Shown in pieces: positions 18,210 to 29,010 of a stretch of 64,000 nt of DNA. Under the pieces are notes generated by a model. It saw only the letters and a program-made list of their open reading frames with translations, was not told where the DNA came from and did no database searches. Source of the DNA: Asaia astilbis JCM 15831 (GTDB taxonomy: Bacteria > Pseudomonadota > Alphaproteobacteria > Acetobacterales > Acetobacteraceae); contig NZ_BAJT01000001.1 in the NCBI RefSeq assembly GCF_000613845.1, positions 62,001 through 126,000 on the forward strand, written 5' to 3'. Each line of letters opens with the position of its first letter. Positions within the stretch are counted from its first letter, which is position 1. The translations under genes were made by a program, and so were the position numbers.

Positions 18210-20444
18210 GTGAAGCATCGTGATGGTGTCGCTGCTGGCAGCGAAAATCAGGATCCAGTCTATATTCGGCTGCGCGCTGCATTGGCAGCCGCAAAATATC
18301 ATGGGTTGGATCTGGATATTCGCGACTTTGCGGCTGAGCCAGGGGAGGTCTCACCCTCTCCTGCGTCTCTCGCGCGGTGGCTCAATGATAACGGTGCCGT
18401 CGCGAAGGGAATGCGTCTGAAGTGGCGCTTTCTCGTTCGACTTCAGAACACGCCCCCTATCGTTCTGATGTTCCGTGACGGGTCCGCAGCACTCATGGTG
18501 CGTGCCGATCCGGAAAAGAACATCGTCTGGCTGCGTGACCCGCTGGGCGACGAGGGGAGCATTCCGGTCGCTGTTGACGAGTTGCGTCTGTTGCAGGTCT
18601 GGACGGGTGACGTGCTGCTGGTCAAACGGCGGCGCGACCTGTCAGAGGCTGATGCGCCTTTCGACCTGATGTGGTTTTTCAAAGTCGTCTTGCGTGAGAA
18701 GCAGTCGCTGCGGAATATCCTTTTCGCGTCGATGGTCCTCGCGATCCTCCAGATTTTTCCTGCGCTAATCGTGATGCAGGTCATTGATCGCGTCATCAAT
18801 TATCACTCGATGTCGACCTTGGTCTCCATAACAGCGATCGTTGCGATCCTAAGCTTCTATGAGACATTGCTGACTTATGCTCGACGTGAACTGACTCTCG
18901 TCATGACGACGCGCGTCGATACGAGAATCTCGCTGCATGCGTTCAACCGACTGCTCGCCCTGCCGCTAGAGTTCTACGAACGGGAGCAGACGGGACGTAT
19001 TCTCGGTCGGTATATGGCGATCTACAAGGTCCGCGACTTCCTGACTGGCAAGCTGATGTCGACTTTCCTCGACATGTTCACCTTGTTCGTCATTCTCCCC
19101 CTTCTGTTTTGGATGAGCGCGACTCTTGCCTGGATGACGGTCGCCTGCGCCGGTCTCATCGGGCTGATCATTGTCGTGTTTTTGCCACCCATGACGCGGG
19201 TTTATAACAAGCTTATCTACGCTGAGATGGAGCGTAGCTCGATCTTGTACGAGACGGTTGCGGGTATCCGTACCGTAAAGACGCTCGCATTGGAGCCGAC
19301 CCGTCGTGAGAAGTGGGATGAGACCACTGCTGACGTCATCCGGTGGAAGCTTGCGGCTGGACGGATGCAAAATTGGCCCAGCACGCTCGTGATGCCGCTC
19401 GATATGTTCATCAACCGCGGCATCATTCTGGTTGGGGCCTATCTCGTGCTCACGGGATCGACGACGATCCAACCTGGCGCTCTGATGGCGTTCATGATGC
19501 TCGGTGGCCGTGTCGCGGCGCCTTTGACAGGCCTCGCGAAAATTCTGGAGGATGTTAACGAGGTGATGACGTCGCTCGGTGAAGCGGGGCTCGTCCTTAA
19601 CCAGCCCACCGAGACCAAGGCGCTGACGTCAGGTCTCAGGCCTCCTATCAAAGGCGCGCTTTCGTTCACTCAGGTTGATTTCAGCTATCCTGGCACGACG
19701 ATTAAAGCCCTCAACGATGTCAATTTCGAGATACCGGCGGGGACGATGCTCGGATTGGTGGGGCGCTCCGGTTCAGGTAAATCGACCGTGACGCGCCTGC
19801 TGCAGGGTGTCAGCCGAAACTATACGGGCTATCTGCGTCTCGACGGCGTCGAATTGCGTGAGATCAATCTGAGCCATCTGCGACGTTCTTTCGGCGTTGT
19901 CCTTCAAGATAATTTTCTTTTTCGCGGTTCAGTACGCGATAACATTACTGCAGGGCGCCCTGGCTATACGATGGATGATGTCATCCGTGCTGCTCGTCTG
20001 GCGGGAGCTGAAGAATTCATCGATCGCATGCCTGCAGGATATGACACGCCGATTGAAGAGGGCTCGACCAATATCTCCGGTGGGCAACGGCAGCGGCTGG
20101 CTATTGCGCGCGCTGTTATCAGCGATCCTAAACTGATGATCCTGGATGAAGCAACTTCGGCGCTCGATCCTGAAAGTGAAGCCCTGGTCAACGCCAACCT
20201 GCAACGTATCGGCAAGGGGCGCACGATGGTCATTGTGTCCCATCGTCTTTCGTCCCTCGTCGATTGTCATCAGATATGCGTGATGGACAAGGGCAAGGTT
20301 GTCGATGTGGCACCGCATGACGTTTTGCTGGAGCGATGCGAGATTTATCGGATGCTCTGGATGCAGCAAAACCGTCACGAGCACCGAGCGCGTCCGGACC
20401 GTCCCGAGCAAAATGACGATCCCATGCTGATGGATGAGGAATAA
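18210..20444 (+). CDS. Type I secretion ABC transporter/permease (HlyB/LapB-like)
   Basis: The inner-membrane ATPase of a type I secretion system. The 744-residue product has an N-terminal C39-peptidase-like domain (about 1-140) without the catalytic Cys, as in HlyB, so it probably binds rather than cuts the substrate. The membrane domain follows (LVVxx-type helices from about 165 to 440, including MVLAILQIFPALIVMQVIDR). The nucleotide-binding domain has Walker A GRSGSGKST, signature ISGGQRQRLAIARA, Walker B LMILDEATSALD and the switch His in VSHR. Start is a GTG behind AGAGGA. It is followed after 3 bases by the HlyD-type gene. No outer-membrane TolC-like gene is in the window. Confidence 0.93.
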   Translation: MKHRDGVAAGSENQDPVYIRLRAALAAAKYHGLDLDIRDFAAEPGEVSPSPASLARWLNDNGAVAKGMRLKWRFLVRLQNTPPIVLMFRDGSAALMVRADPEKNIVWLRDPLGDEGSIPVAVDELRLLQVWTGDVLLVKRRRDLSEADAPFDLMWFFKVVLREKQSLRNILFASMVLAILQIFPALIVMQVIDRVINYHSMSTLVSITAIVAILSFYETLLTYARRELTLVMTTRVDTRISLHAFNRLLALPLEFYEREQTGRILGRYMAIYKVRDFLTGKLMSTFLDMFTLFVILPLLFWMSATLAWMTVACAGLIGLIIVVFLPPMTRVYNKLIYAEMERSSILYETVAGIRTVKTLALEPTRREKWDETTADVIRWKLAAGRMQNWPSTLVMPLDMFINRGIILVGAYLVLTGSTTIQPGALMAFMMLGGRVAAPLTGLAKILEDVNEVMTSLGEAGLVLNQPTETKALTSGLRPPIKGALSFTQVDFSYPGTTIKALNDVNFEIPAGTMLGLVGRSGSGKSTVTRLLQGVSRNYTGYLRLDGVELREINLSHLRRSFGVVLQDNFLFRGSVRDNITAGRPGYTMDDVIRAARLAGAEEFIDRMPAGYDTPIEEGSTNISGGQRQRLAIARAVISDPKLMILDEATSALDPESEALVNANLQRIGKGRTMVIVSHRLSSLVDCHQICVMDKGKVVDVAPHDVLLERCEIYRMLWMQQNRHEHRARPDRPEQNDDPMLMDEE

Positions 20445-20447
20445 CCC

Positions 20448-21900
20448 GTGAGCAATAAGGACCTTGTCCCGGAAGCCGGGAAAGATGAAAGCCAGGAAGT
20501 TCAGCAGTATGTGCCTCGGCAGGCAGATGACCCATTCTCTCCTCAGGGAATGCCGCTTGCGCTTCTGGAGTTTCATTCACCAAGCGCAGCCTTGGTCAAT
20601 ACACCACCTACTGCCTCTGCACGGTATATTATCTGGCTTGTCGGTGGGTTGTTTCTGGCTGGATTGGTTGCGGCTTCCGTCTTCCCGCTTAACAAAGTTG
20701 TGAGTACCCCAGGGCGGATGGTTGCGGTTGACCGCGACCTGATTATCCAGCCGCTCGAACTTTCGATTATCCGATCGATCGATGTGGAGCTGGGGGAGTA
20801 TGTCAAGAAGGGACAGGTCCTGGCTCATCTGGATCCAACTCTGTCCAAGGCCGATATCGTCAACCTCAAAGCTCAGAGGGACTCCTATAGGGCGACATTG
20901 GCTCGACTGCGCGCTGAGGCGGAGGGAACGCCCTATACTCCTGATCTCAATGACAATTATTCGGTACGTGAGGCGGCTTCCTATGCACGCCGTAAGGCCG
21001 AATATACCGCGAAAATCGATCAGTTCGATCAGGAGATCGCCGCGCTCCAAAGCCAGATCACAGGCTCGCTCGCTGCTGCGGCCATGCACCAGAGCCGCGG
21101 ACGGGTTGCAAATGAGGTGCTGCAGATGCGCCGTCGTCTTCAGGCCGATCAGGTTGGCAGCAAGCTGTCGACACTTGCTGCACAAAACGAATTGATGGAC
21201 GCGGAGCGCGCGCAGATCGAGTCACAGCAGACTGCTGCAGCATCGAAGTCTAAGCTCGCGGCTGCTCAGGCTGAGCGTGACGCGTATGTGCAAAACTGGA
21301 AAGCCCAAGTCTACACGCAACTTACTGAAGTCCAGCATCACACGGATGAGGCGGTTGGCGAGTATGAGAAAGCCGATTTGCGCAATCGGCTGGTTGAACT
21401 CAAGGCACCGAGTGATGGCGTGGTGCTTAACATAGCCAAGCTTTCGGTAGGATCGGTGATTTCCCCTGCTCAGATGCTGATGGCCATAGTTCCCACGGGC
21501 GCGGCACTCGAGGTGGAGGCCGTGTTGAGGGGAAATGATGCGGGCTTTGTTAAGCTTGGCGATCATGCTCTGCTAAAGTTTTCGACTTTTCCTTACACAG
21601 TATGGGGGGGCTGAAGGCACAGTGCGTCTGATCAGCGCCGATACTTTCACACCGAGCGATATGAAGAGTGCTGCAATGGGGCAGCCTCCTTCAGGTGACG
21701 ATGATCCCTCGCAGAGTGGCTTTTATCGAGTTAGGCTTCGTATTGATCGTTACACCTTGCATGGAGTGCCAAGTTTCTTCCACCCGACACCCGGCATGCC
21801 GGTTTCGGCGGATATCCAAGTCGGCAAACGCACGATGATGCAGTATTTCTTCAGCAAATTTATCCCAGCAGCTACGAACGGCTTGCGGGAGCCGTCGTAA
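20448..21900 (+). CDS. HlyD-family membrane fusion protein, frameshifted in a 7-G run at 21604
   Basis: The periplasmic adaptor that joins the ABC transporter to the outer-membrane channel. One transmembrane helix lies near residues 45-67 (YIIWLVGGLFLAGLVAAS), then a lipoyl-like half (SIIRSIDVELGEYVKKGQVLAHLDPT), a long coiled coil, and the second lipoyl half (LKAPSDGVVLNIAKLSVGSV). The frame ends after FPYTVWGG at the run of seven G (21604-21610); removing one G gives YTVWGAEGTVRLISADTF, the normal beta-barrel continuation to 21900. This is the only break in the window that needs a base removed rather than added. Corrected length is about 483 residues. Start is a GTG behind GAGGAA. Confidence 0.9.
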
Positions 21901-21931
21901 TCACCGACGCAGTTTCAGGAGGGAGAAAAAC

Positions 21932-23688
21932 TTGGCTCTGAAAACACGTCTGGCAACGCTGGTTTCGCGTGATGCGAAGTTCCGGCGGGCGATTGAACAG
22001 ATCGAGTCCGGCGAAGATGCGGTTCAGGGCTTTACAACGCTTGGGCAATTCGCCCAGCAGGGCAATGTCGATGCGCAATATCGTGTCGGTAAAGCCTACC
22101 TTGAGGGCTGGGGAACGCTCCCAGCCTCGAAGACGGGACGCGGTGGATAAGGAAAGCCGCTGAAGCCGGGCATGTCCATGCACGGCTTATGCTCGCAACG
22201 CTTTATCTCATGGGCTTCCCTGAAGGCTTCGATGAGAACACCCCTTCGATCCTGGGCGATACGGCCACACGGGTCCGACAGCCTGATTTCGAACAGGCCC
22301 TATACTGGGGTCGTCTTGCCGCGGAGGCCGGTCAACCGGATGCTCAGGCGCTTCTGGGCTATATCCAGACAAATGGGCCGGAGGAGCTGAGAGATCGGAG
22401 TCTTGCGCGAGAGTGGTATGAAAAGGCTGCTGCCGGGGGCTCTGCGCAGGGTCATCTGGGTCTCGGCATGGCTCTGCACAGCTATCCGGAAACTGACGAC
22501 GATCTTCCCCGAGGCACTGCTGAATTGCTGCTTGCCGCAAAAGCAGGTCTGGCAACCGCTTTTTACTTCCTTGGATGGATCAACGAGCAGGGAATAGGTC
22601 AGCCGCAGGATTTTACCGAAGCGGCAGGCTATTTTGAAAAGGCGGCGGAACGCGGGGTTATACAGGCGCAGACGCGTTTCGCGCTTTATCTTCTTCAGGG
22701 TAAGGGCGTTGCGCGCCGTATCGACCGTGCAGAGACGTGGCTGCGTCGGGCCGCTTTGGGGCGAGATGCGGAGGCCGCAGCCCTGCTCGGTGATTTGCAC
22801 ATTCGGGGCGAGGACATAGCTCCCAATTATCTCGAAGCGGCTTCCTGGTATCAGATTGCTGCCGAACTCGGTCATGGGCCTGCCGCACGGGGCCTTGCTC
22901 TGCTCTACCTCACAGGGAATGGCGTCCATCGCGATCCGGATGAAGCTGCCAAATGGTTTCGTATTTCGGCAGAATGCGGGGATCGTGTGGCTGATGCCGA
23001 TCTCGGAAATTTGGCCCTGACCGGCGTCGGTTCTGAGGAGGACCGTCACGGCATGCAGCAGCGTTTTCTTCAGTCTGCCGAAAATGGCGATCTTGTCGGC
23101 GCGTTCAATGTCGGCGTCTGTTACGCTGAAGGCGTCGGTACGATGCGCGACGACACGCGGGCAGCCTACTGGATGCAACGAGCGGCGGACGGCGTGGTGA
23201 ACGCGCAATACTGGCTCGGCCGGATGTATCTGGAAGGACGTGGGCTCACGGCCGATATGAGTCTCGCAGTGCAGTGGCTCAGCAAGGCGGCTCAGGCTCG
23301 GATGATTGAAGCCATGATTCTGTTGGCCCAGATTCTTGTTTCCGGTCGAGGTCCTCAGGGGAAGGATCACGCGCGTGCCCTTGAGCTGTATCGTGATGCG
23401 GCGGATCTTGGTAGCGCCGAGGCGTTTTTTCTAGCCGCGGCGATGCTGGGTGGCGGTCATGAAGTGGCTCCGGATCGACGCGAGGCCCAGCGCTGTTTCA
23501 GGGTGGCTGCGGAACGGGGTCATGCGCTCGCACAGCTTATGCTGGGGCGTTACCTGAAAAAGGGTTTGGCCGGAGAGGTTAATCCTGTCGAAGCGCGGAT
23601 CTGGCTCGAGCGTGCTCAGGCCCAGGGGATCACCGAGGCCGGTGAAGAGTTGTCGAGACTCGAACGCCGCATAGGCACCCGTGGTTGA
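21932..23688 (+). CDS. Sel1-like repeat protein, frameshifted near 22135
   Basis: A protein of about 585 residues made of tandem Sel1-like (SLR) repeats, recognisable as A..G...A...LG..Y..G.GV units, for example AQYWLGRMYLEGRGLTADM and AARGLALLYLTGNGVHRDP. Such solenoids act as scaffolds for protein complexes. It starts at a TTG behind AGGAGGG. The first 70 residues are followed by a stop at 22148; adding one base near 22135 continues as TRWIRKAAEAGHVHARLML, the next repeat. No signal peptide is evident. It lies 31 bases after hlyD and its stop overlaps the next gene's start, so it is in the secretion operon and may organise the glycosyltransferases. Confidence 0.82.
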
Positions 23689-26584
23689 TCGGCCCCCATC
23701 AACGACAAAGCGACCGCCCCCTGTTGAGTCCGGTTACGGGCATTCTGTAACGGCGAAGGATCGCGCCGACTGGCAACGCTGGCACGACGCCCGGGCTCAG
23801 GAAGCGTATCGCCGGGGTACCGATGCCGTTCAGAAGGGCGACAAAGCTGCGGCGCTCTACTGGCTCGGTCGCGCGACATTTATGGCGCGCCACGACGCTA
23901 ATGTTATTTTCTCTTATGGCATGGCGTTTCTCTCCGCTGAGAAATGGATGGGTGCCTATAAGTGCATGTCCTGGATTTCAGAGCGCTTTATCATGCGTAA
24001 GGCTCTGGTTGGGCAGGCTATCGCCTTGTCCCATCTTGGCCGAATGGACGAGGCTGTCGCGGTCTTCGGCACCATGCTTTCGCATTACGCGCCTTCTTAT
24101 GAAGTCCATCCCTGGATCAGGCTGTTTGTCGCGCAATCTGGACATGAAGGATGGTGTGCGACAAGTAATGAAGGTGTTCTGGTGGGCGAATGTGCTCATC
24201 CCGTCACGATCGAACTGGACGACCATGTTGTTGCAAAGGAGGTAACGCTCCCATTCAAGCTTCCTGAGACGTGGAGAAAGGCGACCCGTTTACGAGCGAG
24301 TTCTCAGGGAAAGCTGCTCTACGGCGCACCGATTGCGCTTGATGCACTTCGAACAGTGCAGGGCTTTGTAACAATTCGGAACGGACGGCTTGAGGGGTGG
24401 GTCTGGTATCCGGCGGATCCCGATTTTACACCTCAGATTTCCCTTCGTACGGATACGACGAACATCGAACTGACGGCCTCGGAGATCGAACAGGACGCAA
24501 AGCTCGAGAAGCCTCTGGCCAGACCTCGTAGGTTCAGTGTCGCTTTGACAGAGCTACCCTCGAACCTGGTTGCGGTTGTCGATCGTTATGATCAGCCCCT
24601 GACCGGGAGTCCGATCGGTCAGGCGATGATTGACCTGATCGAGAACGGAGCACGAGAAGCGAAACAGCCTGTGCCGAAGCAAGAGCCGCAGATAAGGTTT
24701 CGTCCTGGCGGCTGTCTTGTCATTATTCCTGTCTACAAAGACTTTGCTTTGACCAAGGCGTGTGTAGAGGCAGTTCTGGGCGAGAATTCCGATGATGTAG
24801 AGTGTCTTGTTATCGATGACGCGTCACCGGAGCCAGAACTCTCGGCGTATCTTGACGAACTAGCCGGAGAAGGGGCGATCAGCCTTGTTCGCCATGAGAC
24901 TAATCGTGGGTTCACAGCCAGCGCTAACGCCGGGCTCCAGCGTGCGTCAGGGCGAGACGTTGTTCTCCTCAACAGCGACGCGCTGATCCCTGAAGGGGGA
25001 CTGAAGCGACTGCGTGCCTGGCTTGATCGAGGCGAGGCCATCGGTACTGTCACACCGTTTTCCAACGATGCGAGCATCATATCCTATCCCTCGGTGACGA
25101 GAGCGAATGCCACGCCCACCTACGAGACTGCACGGGCATATGATCGCATCTTCGCGTCCCTGCCAAAAACCGAACCTATCGAGCTCCCGACGGGCAACGG
25201 ATATTGCATGGCAATCCGGGGAGATTGTCTGGCACAAACCGGATTGTTCAATGTCGAGATTTTTGCCCAAGGTTATGGTGAGGAGAATGATTTCTGTCGC
25301 CGTGCCTCGGCATCTGGCTGGCGTCATATCGCTGCGAGCGATCTCTATGTGCGTCACGCTGGCTCGGTTTCCTTCGGTCGTACCCGCAGCTTGCTTCTCG
25401 ATCGCAATCTGCGCCTGATCAACCTGCTGCATCCGGGATATGACGAGCTGGTCAGCCGGTTCATCGCAGAGGATCCTCTTGCTCCCCTTCGTCGAAACGT
25501 GGGGCTCGTTCGGATGATCTCCCGTCGTCAGGGAGCTTCATCCTGCCTGATTATGGTCACACACGACTCAGGGGGAGGTGTGGAACGTGTCATCCAGAAT
25601 CGTCTCGCCAAAGCTCAGGAAGCAGGCACGCAGGTCCTGATTTTGAGGCCTCATCAGAAGGGATGTCGTATTGAGGATTGCGGAGGCGATCGCAGCAATA
25701 TGGTGTTCAGTCTGCCGCATGAGTGGCGCGATCTCGTAAGAATTCTTCGGCGTATGTCTGCGACGCGGATCGAATGGCATCATCTGCTCGGCCATGCGCC
25801 AGGGATGCAGGAACTGGCGCAGGCGCTCGATCTGCGTTGGGACATCGTCTTGCATGACTATATCTGGTTTTGTCCGCGGATCTGTCTCGTGGGACCTGCT
25901 CATCGCTATTGTGGAGAACCGTCGATCTCGGGATGCGAAAGCTGTGTCGCGAAACAGGGGTCTCTTATTGATTCGGATCTTTCCGTTTCCGAGCTTATCG
26001 CACGCTCAGATTCGATGCTGCGTGCCGCCCGTTCCGTTAAAGCAGGGTCTCAAGACCTTCTGAGGCGTATGCGTCGTCATTTTTCCGGACTGGAGGTAGA
26101 GCTCGAGCCTCTTGAAGTGGAGAACTATCCGCCACTCAAACCTCCTCGTCCTCTTGAAAGCGGGCGCCGACGAATCTGCGTGCCTGGAGCGATCGGGCGC
26201 GAGAAGGGGTTCGATATCATTCTTCAACTAGCCGAAGATGCCGCGCGACGCGATCTCCCACTCGATTACATCATTGCAGGCTATACGATTGACGATGATC
26301 TTCTGATGCAGACAGGTCATGTCCAGATAACCGGAGAGTATAAAGAAGACGAAGCTGTCGATCTTATTGGGTCACTGGAGTGCGATATCGGTTTAATTTC
26401 GTCGATCTGGCCTGAGACCTGGTGCTTCGCGCTTACTAACCTTTGGAATGCTGGATTGAAAACAGTCAGTTTCGATTTGGGTGCGCAGTCGGAGCGTATC
26501 CAGAGAACAGGAAGAGGGGCTGTGGTGCCTCTGGGAATGCCTGTATCTCTTTTAAGTAATCTTTTGCTCCATTTATCGCATTGA
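23681..26584 (+). CDS. TPR-GT2-GT4 fusion glycosyltransferase
   Basis: A 967-residue multi-domain enzyme. Residues about 25-150 are TPR-like helices (EAYRRGTDAVQKGDKAAALY). A linker of strands follows, then a family 2 transferase (CLVIIPVYKDFALTKACVEAV, CLVIDDASPEPELSAYL, the DxD-like VVLLNSDALIPEGG, and GYGEENDFCRRASASGWRH). The final third resembles a GT4 enzyme (LIMVTHDSGGGVERVIQNR; RRICVPGAIGREKGFDIILQ). The start GTG overlaps the Sel1 gene's stop by 8 bases, so translation is probably coupled. Probable role is building a polysaccharide or glycosylating the secreted protein of the neighbouring transporter; donor sugars are unknown. Confidence 0.85.
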   Translation: MVDRPPSTTKRPPPVESGYGHSVTAKDRADWQRWHDARAQEAYRRGTDAVQKGDKAAALYWLGRATFMARHDANVIFSYGMAFLSAEKWMGAYKCMSWISERFIMRKALVGQAIALSHLGRMDEAVAVFGTMLSHYAPSYEVHPWIRLFVAQSGHEGWCATSNEGVLVGECAHPVTIELDDHVVAKEVTLPFKLPETWRKATRLRASSQGKLLYGAPIALDALRTVQGFVTIRNGRLEGWVWYPADPDFTPQISLRTDTTNIELTASEIEQDAKLEKPLARPRRFSVALTELPSNLVAVVDRYDQPLTGSPIGQAMIDLIENGAREAKQPVPKQEPQIRFRPGGCLVIIPVYKDFALTKACVEAVLGENSDDVECLVIDDASPEPELSAYLDELAGEGAISLVRHETNRGFTASANAGLQRASGRDVVLLNSDALIPEGGLKRLRAWLDRGEAIGTVTPFSNDASIISYPSVTRANATPTYETARAYDRIFASLPKTEPIELPTGNGYCMAIRGDCLAQTGLFNVEIFAQGYGEENDFCRRASASGWRHIAASDLYVRHAGSVSFGRTRSLLLDRNLRLINLLHPGYDELVSRFIAEDPLAPLRRNVGLVRMISRRQGASSCLIMVTHDSGGGVERVIQNRLAKAQEAGTQVLILRPHQKGCRIEDCGGDRSNMVFSLPHEWRDLVRILRRMSATRIEWHHLLGHAPGMQELAQALDLRWDIVLHDYIWFCPRICLVGPAHRYCGEPSISGCESCVAKQGSLIDSDLSVSELIARSDSMLRAARSVKAGSQDLLRRMRRHFSGLEVELEPLEVENYPPLKPPRPLESGRRRICVPGAIGREKGFDIILQLAEDAARRDLPLDYIIAGYTIDDDLLMQTGHVQITGEYKEDEAVDLIGSLECDIGLISSIWPETWCFALTNLWNAGLKTVSFDLGAQSERIQRTGRGAVVPLGMPVSLLSNLLLHLSH

Positions 26585-26709
26585 AGGATGCAACTTTAAC
26601 TGTTTTAAGTTGAATGGTAAGGGTTGCAGGATCTTTTCAAAGGATGTCATCGGCTTTGTTCTGGCTACATTCTTTCAGACTAATTCGAGCGAGTGGTGAG
26701 TAAGTATAG

Positions 26710-27642
26710 ATGTCCAATTCCGAGAGTTCTCCAGCTGCGGAGCAGGTTGTTCAGCTCAAGGTCCACGCATCGCTGATGACGTTCGATGCAGGTTTATATT
26801 GCGTCTTTCTGCCGCCTGAATTTGCAGTCCAGAGTGTCAATGGTTACCCCGCGGTGACTGTCGCGCAGGCGCCCAACATGCCGGCCGGTGTTGTTGCAAT
26901 TCAGACGCTTGATGATGATGGCGTCATCAGCAGCAGTCATGGAAATGGGGCAGGCGCTGCGATCGTCCGTGTATCGCGAGGTCCGGCCCAGATTCTTGTG
27001 ACGACCTATCAGGCGCCTGACAGCACGCTTCCCGCCCCGAGCATTCAGGTGGCGCGCCTCTCCGGCGAGCCCGCCCCCGCAGCGGAGTCCGCGCAAACCT
27101 CCAACGCTTCTCCCCAGTCGGAAGTCGCTGCGGGTACCGAGGTCAAGCCAGAAGTGGCAGCCCATATCCAGCGTCGTGGCGATGTGTTGGCAGGCGTTGG
27201 AGACTGGATGGGAGAACCTGATAGCCAGAACTGGATCGAAGGTTTCGGTATTGCTCCTCAAAGTTTGGTTGCGCCTGAAGATATCGAATATCAGGCGGTT
27301 TTGGGTAAAGGCTGGCTCTCGCCCTGGGCAGAGGCGGGCCAGTATTGTGGCTCTCGAGGCATGGCGCTGCCAATCCTGGGGCTCTGCATACGCCTCAAAA
27401 ACGGGGCGGAAGAGAAATACGAGCTGGCGCTTCAGGCGACTTTTACGGACGGAACCAAGCTTGGTCCGGTTGCCGGTGGTGAGACGCTCGAGGCTGAATC
27501 GCTTGCGCCTCTGGAAGCGTTCAAGCTCGAAATCAAGCCTCGCCAGTCTGACGCTGGTGAGACGAAAGAGCTGGGTGATCAGGCCGGCGTTACCAAAGGC
27601 GCGAAAAAGCCTGCGGCGCGGCGGAAACTGACCGAGGCTTAA
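26710..27642 (+). CDS. Unknown protein with ChW-like motifs in the secretion/glycosylation locus
   Basis: A 310-residue protein without signal peptide or transmembrane helix. The N-terminal part (about 1-120) is strand-rich, a low-complexity Ala/Pro/Ser/Glu linker follows, and the second half has two segments, HIQRRGDVLAGVGDWMGEPD and LGKGWLSPWAEAGQYCGSRG with a following I.G..I, whose spacing recalls clostridial hydrophobic W (ChW) repeats. The tail is Lys/Arg rich (KGAKKPAARRK). That similarity is by eye. It sits between two glycosyltransferase genes on the same strand, with 125 bases upstream that could hold its own promoter. Function not recognised. Confidence 0.6.
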   Translation: MSNSESSPAAEQVVQLKVHASLMTFDAGLYCVFLPPEFAVQSVNGYPAVTVAQAPNMPAGVVAIQTLDDDGVISSSHGNGAGAAIVRVSRGPAQILVTTYQAPDSTLPAPSIQVARLSGEPAPAAESAQTSNASPQSEVAAGTEVKPEVAAHIQRRGDVLAGVGDWMGEPDSQNWIEGFGIAPQSLVAPEDIEYQAVLGKGWLSPWAEAGQYCGSRGMALPILGLCIRLKNGAEEKYELALQATFTDGTKLGPVAGGETLEAESLAPLEAFKLEIKPRQSDAGETKELGDQAGVTKGAKKPAARRKLTEA

Positions 27643-27786
27643 GCTTTATTCCCCTCCCGGAGCGAGCGTGCATCGTTTTGGGAGGATCGCCCTTGGCTGA
27701 AAGGGCAGTTCTCTCCTTATCTCCGGGGAGGCGAGCTTCCTTTGAGGAGCACCGCCCCGATTATGCAATCCTGAAAGCCTCCCCTC

Positions 27787-29010
27787 TTGCGCTTCTTGTT
27801 TGTGCATCAGAATTTCCCCGGCCAGTTTCTCCATATGGTCCGGCATCTTCATGAGCAGGGAGACCATGAGATTGTCTTCATTTCAGAGGCCAATGAAGGG
27901 GCGCTGCCGGGCGTAAGGCGTGTTCTTTATCGTCAGGAACGGGGCGTTTCTCCCCAGACCCATCCCTCCTTGCGAGAGCTCGAGATGGGTTTGAGCCGTG
28001 CCGAGGCTGTCGCCCGTGCCGCTCAGACGCTGAAGGGGCTCGGCTACACCCCTGATATCATCATCGGGCATCACGGCTGGGGTGAGTTGCTCAATATTGT
28101 CGACGTCTATCCTGACACGCCGATCCTTGGGTATTTCGAGTTTTTCTATCATACCGACCGAAATGACGTCGATTTCGATCCTGAATTTCCACCGAGGCAG
28201 GATCTTTTTTCCAATGTCAGAGTCAAGAACGCCATTAATCTTCTTGCGTTGAACCTGAACCAGCACGGGCAGACACCGACCCTCTTTCAGAGGGGCACTT
28301 ATCCGGGTTGGGCGCATAAGCAGATCAGCCTTTTGCGCGAGGGGGTCAATCTGGAGCTCTGCGCGCCAGATCCCGGCGTATTTACGCGGGACGTCGCGAT
28401 CGGTCCTCATGTGATCCGCCCGCAAGACAAGCTGATTACCTTCGTCGCGCGCAATCTGGAGCCGTATAGAGGGTATCACAGTTTCATGCGTGCGCTTCCT
28501 AAGGTGTTGGCGGAGCGTCCTGATGCTCGGGTCATTCTCATTGGGGGAGACGGAACCAGCTATGGGGCCCCACCGCCTGCCGGTACAGCAAGCTGGCGCG
28601 ATTATTTTCTCGACGAGGTTGCCTCACAGATCGATCTTGATCGCGTGCATATCATGGGCAAAGTCGATTACGACGTGTTTCGCATGGCGCTTAAAAGGTC
28701 TGACGCGCATGTTTACCTCACTTACCCCTTTGTCGCCTCATGGTCCTTGCGTGAAGCCATGGCGACCGGCTGTGCAGTGATCGGCAGTCAGACGGCGTCT
28801 GTAGAGGAGTTTGTCACGGATCGGCAGACCGGTTTGCTGACGCCGTTTTTCGACACGCAGCGCATTGCGGAGTCGATCCTTGAGATTCTGGAAGACAGAC
28901 CTCTCGCTGCCCGGTTGAGGCATGAAGCACGGCGTTTCGCCGAAGCAGAGCTCTCCCTTGAGGGATACCTCGCAAAATATGACGCCCTGATCGCCTCCAT
29001 CGTGAAGTAA
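27787..29010 (+). CDS. Family 4 glycosyltransferase
   Basis: A 407-residue GT-B fold enzyme. It starts (TTG) RFLFVHQNFPGQFLHMVRHL, the first strand and Gly-rich loop of the acceptor domain; the donor domain begins at KLITFVARNLEPYRGYHSFM, with VILIGGDGTSYG and the C-terminal helix SLREAMATGCAVIGSQTASVEEFV that contains the E.....G.pvv...... sugar-nucleotide motif of GT4. It is cytoplasmic or membrane associated. It ends the 11-kb secretion/glycosylation block; a gap of 144 bases separates it from the previous gene. The donor and acceptor are unknown. Confidence 0.88.
   Translation: MRFLFVHQNFPGQFLHMVRHLHEQGDHEIVFISEANEGALPGVRRVLYRQERGVSPQTHPSLRELEMGLSRAEAVARAAQTLKGLGYTPDIIIGHHGWGELLNIVDVYPDTPILGYFEFFYHTDRNDVDFDPEFPPRQDLFSNVRVKNAINLLALNLNQHGQTPTLFQRGTYPGWAHKQISLLREGVNLELCAPDPGVFTRDVAIGPHVIRPQDKLITFVARNLEPYRGYHSFMRALPKVLAERPDARVILIGGDGTSYGAPPPAGTASWRDYFLDEVASQIDLDRVHIMGKVDYDVFRMALKRSDAHVYLTYPFVASWSLREAMATGCAVIGSQTASVEEFVTDRQTGLLTPFFDTQRIAESILEILEDRPLAARLRHEARRFAEAELSLEGYLAKYDALIASIVK

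Noticed and set aside
21604-21610. Programmed frameshift at the seven-G run of hlyD
   Set aside because: Slippery-site features were not evident, and homopolymer error explains it together with the other indels.
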